Below, in pieces: positions 60,289-64,000 of a DNA stretch of 64,000 nucleotides. The DNA lies in NCBI RefSeq assembly GCF_001592435.1, contig NZ_CP014750.1, forward strand, positions 558,001-622,000. The letters run 5' to 3'. A program made the position numbers and the translations under genes. The first letter of the stretch is position 1. Each line of letters opens with the position of its first letter. This DNA comes from Thermococcus peptonophilus. GTDB lineage: Archaea; Methanobacteriota_B; Thermococci; Thermococcales; Thermococcaceae. The notes beneath the pieces are model-generated. The model had not been told where the DNA came from, ran no database searches, and was given only the letters and a program-made list of their open reading frames with translations.

Positions 60289-60346
60289 TTCCATCACCAT
60301 CTCAAAGGTGCTCCTAAAACTTTTAAGTTTTGGGAAAACTACTTAA

Positions 60347-60363
60347 AGGTTTTTGGCAAACCT
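60347..60363 (+). promoter_or_regulatory. DtxR-type operator between dphB and the regulator gene
   Basis: AGGTTT-TTGGC-AAACCT has perfect 6-base arms, extended to TAAAGGTTT...AAACCTAAA. It resembles the TTAGGTT/AACCTAA form of DtxR/IdeR sites and lies over the expected start of the regulator transcript, 18 bases before its start codon. Autoregulation by metal is likely. Confidence 0.6.
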
Positions 60364-60380
60364 AAAACCAGGTGGTTAAC

Positions 60381-60824
60381 GTGGAAGTAACGAAGAGAGA
60401 GGAAGAGTATCTCGAGACAATGTACATTCTCCACAAGAACAAAGGCGTTATCCGCGTCAAGGACATAGCAAAAGCCCTGAACGTCAAGCCTCCTAGCGTC
60501 GTTGATGCCCTTAAAAAGCTGGCCGAAAAGGGCCTCATTGAATATGAAAAGTACGACAGAATACTTCTGACCGAAAAGGGAAAGGAAATCGCTGAAAAAA
60601 CGTACTCCAAGCACATCTTCCTCACGAAGTTCTTTACGGACATACTCGGGATACCCCCGGAGATTGCCGAGCAGGACGCGTGCCAGTTTGAGCACTACGT
60701 AAGCGAGATAACCGTTAGAAGAATGCGCGAGTTCGCCGAGTTCATCCAGGAGCAGTGTCCCTACGTCCTGAAGCAGTTCCTGAAGGAGAAGCTCGAAGAA
60801 GCCGAGCCGGAAGAAGGGTCTTAG
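60381..60824 (+). CDS. DtxR/MntR-family metal-dependent regulator
   Basis: The 147-residue protein has the DtxR winged helix (about 1-65; EEEYLETMYILHKNKG, VRVKDIAKALNVKPPSVVDAL in part) and the metal-binding dimerisation domain with HIFLTKFFTDILG and Glu/Cys/His ligands in EQDACQFEHYVS. It lacks the SH3-like third domain. GTG 60381 is chosen because AGGTGG lies 6 bases before it. Mn or Fe specificity is not settled; Cys in DACQFEH is typical of iron-type or archaeal members. Confidence 0.9.
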   Translation: MEVTKREEEYLETMYILHKNKGVIRVKDIAKALNVKPPSVVDALKKLAEKGLIEYEKYDRILLTEKGKEIAEKTYSKHIFLTKFFTDILGIPPEIAEQDACQFEHYVSEITVRRMREFAEFIQEQCPYVLKQFLKEKLEEAEPEEGS

Positions 60825-60895
60825 TTGTCCAACTGGTTTTTTGACTTTGCCCATCCACTATTCTTTTAACCCCTTTATGTCAATCACCGTACGCG

Positions 60896-61429
60896 ATGAT
60901 GAGTGAATCCAATGCTGAGGGGATGATGAGCCCCGAACCTGAGCAAGAGGTGATTGAACTGGAGAAGCTGTCCCAAAAGATAGACGGCATCAGCAGGCAA
61001 CTTCAGGCCATTAAAGAGGCTGATGAAAAGAAAAACGAGCCGGACACCCTCGGGTGGGACGACATCACTCAGGAAATCATAGGGGCTGTGACCTTTGCAC
61101 TCCCATTCCTTTTCACAGGTGAGCTCTGGGACGTTGCCAAGGCGATTTCCCCTGAAAGAGCCATTGTGATATTTCTGCTTACCCTGGGCATCGCGTATCT
61201 GTTCCTCGTGAAGTCTCGGCTCGGGAATATGAAGAGGGAGGAGCTGTTCCACCTGCCAAAGAGGCTTATAAGCGTGTCCGTTATCTCGTACACTATTTCG
61301 GCGCTTCTCATCTACCTTTACGATATAAACGGCGTCGCCCACTTCACACCCGTCCAGTACCTGAACGCGACGGTCATAGTGAGCGCGTTCGCAGTTATCG
61401 GTGCAATAGCTGTTGACATGGTGAAGTGA
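60896..61429 (+). CDS. DUF2391/TIGR02587-like membrane protein
   Basis: The 177-residue protein has an acidic, coiled-coil-prone N-terminus (about 1-55) and four or five membrane segments, with GAVTFALPFLFTGELWD marking the DUF2391 family. Function is unknown. The start at ATG 60896 lacks a clear ribosome site, and a TATA-like CTTTTAACC lies about 30 bases upstream, so the transcript may be leaderless. The next gene starts at its stop codon. Confidence 0.8.
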   Translation: MMSESNAEGMMSPEPEQEVIELEKLSQKIDGISRQLQAIKEADEKKNEPDTLGWDDITQEIIGAVTFALPFLFTGELWDVAKAISPERAIVIFLLTLGIAYLFLVKSRLGNMKREELFHLPKRLISVSVISYTISALLIYLYDINGVAHFTPVQYLNATVIVSAFAVIGAIAVDMVK

Positions 61430-62443
61430 ATGAGGGTTGTTACTGGAAAGGAATGGGAGCAGTTTGGAGATGCGGTCCTATTTCCCGAGTATGGAAAGAA
61501 CAGGGAAGACCTCTTAAAGTTCGTTGATTCCCTTTCGGGCGAAGAGACGGTGGTAACATCGAGCCTTGAGGTTATCGACCTTCTCGCTGAACGCTTCAGG
61601 AAAAGCAAAGAGAACATCCTCGTTTACTCGGACACCATGAAAAGCCTGACTCTCAAAGAGGTCTATGAACTCAGGAAGTATCTTGACTTTGACGTCCGCG
61701 GTGGTTTTTCTGGAGAAGATGCTCCGGTCTCGGTTCTCTTCGTTGAAGGAAAGACAGACTCCAAGTTCTTCAAGGCAGCCATGAAGAAGCTCTTTGAATT
61801 CAGAGAATCCAGAACCGCGCCAAGGAATCTGAAGTTCATTGAGAAGGTCTTTGAGCGCGACAACTTTGACCTCCTCCATAAGGATGGAAAGTACGTTGCC
61901 GTAATCCCAAGCGAGGGGAATTCAGGGGTCATAAGAAACCTGGGCAACTTCCTAAGGGCCATGGACGTTTTTGGCTTCGGCGTTGAGAGAATAGGGGTTG
62001 CCATTGACGTCGATGAGGACAGGGAAGCGGCTATGGCATCAATAACCGGGAAGCTGGCGTCGTTTAATCCAAGAAAAGCCGGGGAGTTTTACCTGGTCGG
62101 GAACACGTTCATCGTGCCACTCATAATAGGCCTCCCCTTTGAGGACGAGCTTATTGACTGGAAGAAGCCGACGGTTGAGGATTTGATGCTTCACCTCATA
62201 AGCGCGGAGGGCCTTCTTGAGAAGCTCCGGCCTGCCCTTAGGGCTTTCGAGGAGAGCCTCGGCAGGAAACTCAAGCCAAAGGATGTCATGTATCTGGCCC
62301 TCTCCGCTTACGGGCACTGGGGCAACCTTGAGGGCTTTTACGAGCTCTTCGTGATGCGCTCCCGCCACAGAAACATCAAGGACGTGCTCAGGAGGGCAGG
62401 GCTCATGGAGGGCCTGCGCTTTCTCGCCTTTGCCGAGCGCTGA
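61430..62443 (+). CDS. TOPRIM-like protein of the DUF3226 type
   Basis: The 337-residue protein has a TOPRIM-like core: VLFVEGKTDSKFF supplies the Glu, and VAIDVDEDREAA supplies the DxD acidic pair, as in OLD nucleases and DUF3226. The first 90 residues and the C-terminal helical part are not recognised. It starts directly after the stop of the membrane protein gene, so the two are cotranscribed. Nuclease or ligand-binding activity is possible but unproven. Confidence 0.75.
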   Translation: MRVVTGKEWEQFGDAVLFPEYGKNREDLLKFVDSLSGEETVVTSSLEVIDLLAERFRKSKENILVYSDTMKSLTLKEVYELRKYLDFDVRGGFSGEDAPVSVLFVEGKTDSKFFKAAMKKLFEFRESRTAPRNLKFIEKVFERDNFDLLHKDGKYVAVIPSEGNSGVIRNLGNFLRAMDVFGFGVERIGVAIDVDEDREAAMASITGKLASFNPRKAGEFYLVGNTFIVPLIIGLPFEDELIDWKKPTVEDLMLHLISAEGLLEKLRPALRAFEESLGRKLKPKDVMYLALSAYGHWGNLEGFYELFVMRSRHRNIKDVLRRAGLMEGLRFLAFAER

Positions 62444-62482
62444 GTTTTTAACTCCCTTTCCCATCTCCAAGTGGTGGTGTTC

Positions 62483-63223
62483 ATGAAGCTGGTCTCATTT
62501 GACGTCTGGAACACACTTCTCGATATGAACGCAATGCTCGACGCTTTCTCCGCCGAGCTCTCAAACCTCATGGGAACGTGCATCGTCGACGTTGTGGAGG
62601 CCATAATGCTGACGAGGGCGAGGATAAAGGGAATGAGGGCCCGGGGCGAAGGTGACCCAAAAAGGGCGCTTGAGGAGAGCCAGGAAATGCTCGCGGAAAT
62701 TCTTGGCGTGGACATTGAGGTTATAAGGAGGGCCGCGGCGAGGGCCACACTAAACCTCGGTGACCTCGTCCTACCCGGGGCGGAGGGTGCCCTCAAGGAC
62801 GCCAAGAGGCGCGGTCTGAAGGTTACTGTGACGGGCAACGTTATGTTCTGGCCTGGTTCCTATACGAGACTGCTCCTCGAGAGGTTCGGCCTCATGAGGT
62901 ACATAGACCGGACGTTCTTCGCGGATGAGGTTGGGGCCTTCAAGCCGCTCCCAGAGATGTTTAGAAAGCCTCTGGAGGTCTTCGGCGTTGAGCCGGAAGA
63001 GGCCCTTCACGTCGGCGACACCTATGCGGAGGACTTTGAAGGAGCTCTGAGGGTTGGCATGTGGGGGGCGTGGATAAACCCCGAGGCTAAAGGCGTCAGG
63101 AGAATCTCCGAGAGGGGCTTTGAGATACCCTCAATTGGTGAGCTGCCCGAAGTCCTTGATACGTTAACGGGGGATATGGGAAAAGCTTATAAATCGACTG
63201 GGCAACGCTCACCAGAGGTTTAA
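62483..63223 (+). CDS. HAD-superfamily hydrolase
   Basis: The 246-residue protein has motif [11 protein letters not shown] (nucleophile Asp; the second acid is replaced by Trp), motif II VTGN, the motif III Lys in GAFKP, and motif [15 protein letters not shown]. The cap is of the helical C1 type. The DVWNT form is frequent in archaeal HAD proteins, whose substrate is not known here. ATG 62483 follows GGTGGTGTTC. Its last 45 bases contain the TATA element (GCTTATAAATC) for the next operon. Confidence 0.88.
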
Positions 63224-63251
63224 AAACCCACCTTTCTTGGAGGTGTTCGCA

Positions 63252-63431
63252 GTGGAGATGAAGTTCGAGGTACCCGTATGCACCTCATGCGGAAAGGAGA
63301 TAACCCCAAGGGAACACGCCACTCACTTCGTTTGCCCGAACTGCGGTGAGGCAATCATATGGCGCTGCGAAAGCTGCAGGGTACTCAGCGTGCCCTACAA
63401 GTGTCCCAAGTGCGGCTGGGAAGGGCCGTGA
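63252..63431 (+). CDS. Small zinc-ribbon protein upstream of aEF1B
   Basis: The 59-residue protein has four Cys pairs: CTSCG, CPNCG, CESC and CPKCG, giving two zinc knuckles (COG2888-like). It is conserved before the aEF1B gene in archaea and may act in translation, though the role is unknown. GTG 63252 is 7 bases after GGAGGT; ATG 63258 is also possible. aEF1B follows after 18 bases. Confidence 0.9.
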
Positions 63432-63449
63432 ATTAGGAGGTGAAAGGAA

Positions 63450-63725
63450 ATGTCCGACTACAACCTTGTTGGTGTCATAAAAGTCATGCCGACCGACCCG
63501 GACGTCAACCTCGACGAGCTCGAGGAGAAGCTCAAGGCGGTCATCCCTGAGAAGTACGGCCTTGCCAAGGTCGAGAGGGAGCCGATAGCCTTCGGACTCG
63601 TCGCCCTCAAGTTCTACATCCTCGGAAGGGACGAGGAAGGCTACTCCTTCGACGAAGTTGCAGACATCTTCAGGCAGGTCGAGAACGTCGAGTCGGCTGA
63701 AGTCGAGACCGTTTCGAGGATCTGA
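63450..63725 (+). CDS. ef1b: Elongation factor 1-beta (aEF1B)
   Basis: aEF1B is the nucleotide-exchange factor of aEF1A. The 91-residue protein is the usual archaeal length and has VIKVMPTDPDVNLDELE, EPIAFGLVALKF and VENVESAEVE. ATG 63450 follows GGAGGTGAAAGGAA. It is the second gene of an operon with the zinc-ribbon protein. Confidence 0.96.
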   Translation: MSDYNLVGVIKVMPTDPDVNLDELEEKLKAVIPEKYGLAKVEREPIAFGLVALKFYILGRDEEGYSFDEVADIFRQVENVESAEVETVSRI

Positions 63726-63747
63726 GGGCTCCGCCCTCTTTTGCTAA

Positions 63748-63990
63748 TTATCTGCACGGAAAGTTCCCGCATTTTCTCTCCCCTGTTAACTCGTAGCTTT
63801 TCCCGTCGAGGCTGTCCATTATTAGTTTTTTTCCGTTTTCCTCGTACACCCAGAAGACCTTGTAGGCAAGCTCTTCTCTCACTATCTCAATCCTTGGCAA
63901 CCACCACGAGATAACTCGCGAGTTTCCCCAGGTTATTGCGCTCTCGAAGGCCTTCATCCTCGCTTCCTCTTCAGTAACGAGAGGCTTCAT
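63748..63990 (-). CDS. Hypothetical protein, may extend past the window edge
   Basis: The 80-residue frame contains VTEEEARMKAFESAI and AYKVFWVYEENGKKLIMDSL, a helix followed by strands like a PepSY-type module, and ends with CGNFPCR. ATG 63990 has no ribosome site in the 10 bases that remain, so the true start may be upstream of the window. The function is unknown. Confidence 0.6.
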   Translation of the reverse strand: MKPLVTEEEARMKAFESAITWGNSRVISWWLPRIEIVREELAYKVFWVYEENGKKLIMDSLDGKSYELTGERKCGNFPCR

Positions 63991-64000
63991 AACGTTTTTC

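Overview
The window is a gene-dense stretch of a hyperthermophilic archaeal chromosome, almost certainly Thermococcus and close in gene order to T. kodakarensis. Supporting signs are type III RuBisCO-pathway ribose-1,5-bisphosphate isomerase, Nop5-fibrillarin, PurP instead of PurH, split GMP synthase, Dph5, aEF1B, a CGP-CTERM surface protein, TATA/BRE promoters and GGTGAT-type ribosome sites placed 3-10 bases before starts. I see no rRNA, insertion sequence, CRISPR array or plasmid/virus block. The one tRNA is tRNA-Val(CAC).

Bases 1-22,800 form a purine-synthesis island. After the 3' end of pdxT and a lone formate dehydrogenase alpha subunit come purF, purC, purM, purT, purE, purD-purP-purS-purQ, purL-purP, guaB and the two GMP synthase subunits. 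Only PurB, PurO, PurA and PurK are not seen. Steps 3 (PurT) and 9 (PurP) use free formate, which makes the neighbouring formate dehydrogenase interesting. Nearly all these promoters, plus the AzgA-type purine permease at 48.1 kb, carry copies of an inverted repeat TTTTTAC-N9-GTAAAAA flanking the TATA box. This looks like a purine operator, and the regulator is unknown.

Bases 22,800-31,750 hold an OsmC protein, a radical SAM protein, a class I glutaminase-like pseudoenzyme, a PLP aminotransferase, R15P isomerase, Nop5 and fibrillarin, a beta-propeller CGP-CTERM protein and an AIM24-like protein. Bases 31,890-37,200 hold the HMG-CoA synthase/thiolase/DUF35 mevalonate cluster, a Upf1-like helicase and Taw3. 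Bases 37,288-49,500 hold AMMECR1, a thiamine-binding-like protein, DUF373, a coiled-coil protein, an endonuclease IV-like protein, a two-gene regulator operon, a radical SAM gene that looks frameshifted, a DmpA-type peptidase, a thiamine/iron-type ABC transporter and the purine permease.

Bases 49,500-64,000 hold a chemoreceptor, a DHH nuclease of the RecJ/HAN type, a small HK97 A-domain (family 4 encapsulin-like, DUF1884) protein, a CitG-like protein, PspC and small membrane proteins, PfpI, an FL11-type Lrp regulator, a DRG GTPase, a 640-base non-coding block with diverged repeats and covarying hairpins, tRNA-Val, DphB, a DtxR-type regulator with its operator, DUF2391, a TOPRIM-like protein, a HAD hydrolase, a zinc-ribbon protein and aEF1B.

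The strongest leads are the purine operator with its formate dehydrogenase link, the family 4 encapsulin-like gene, the covarying hairpin repeats before tRNA-Val, the two pseudoenzymes and the frameshifted radical SAM gene.
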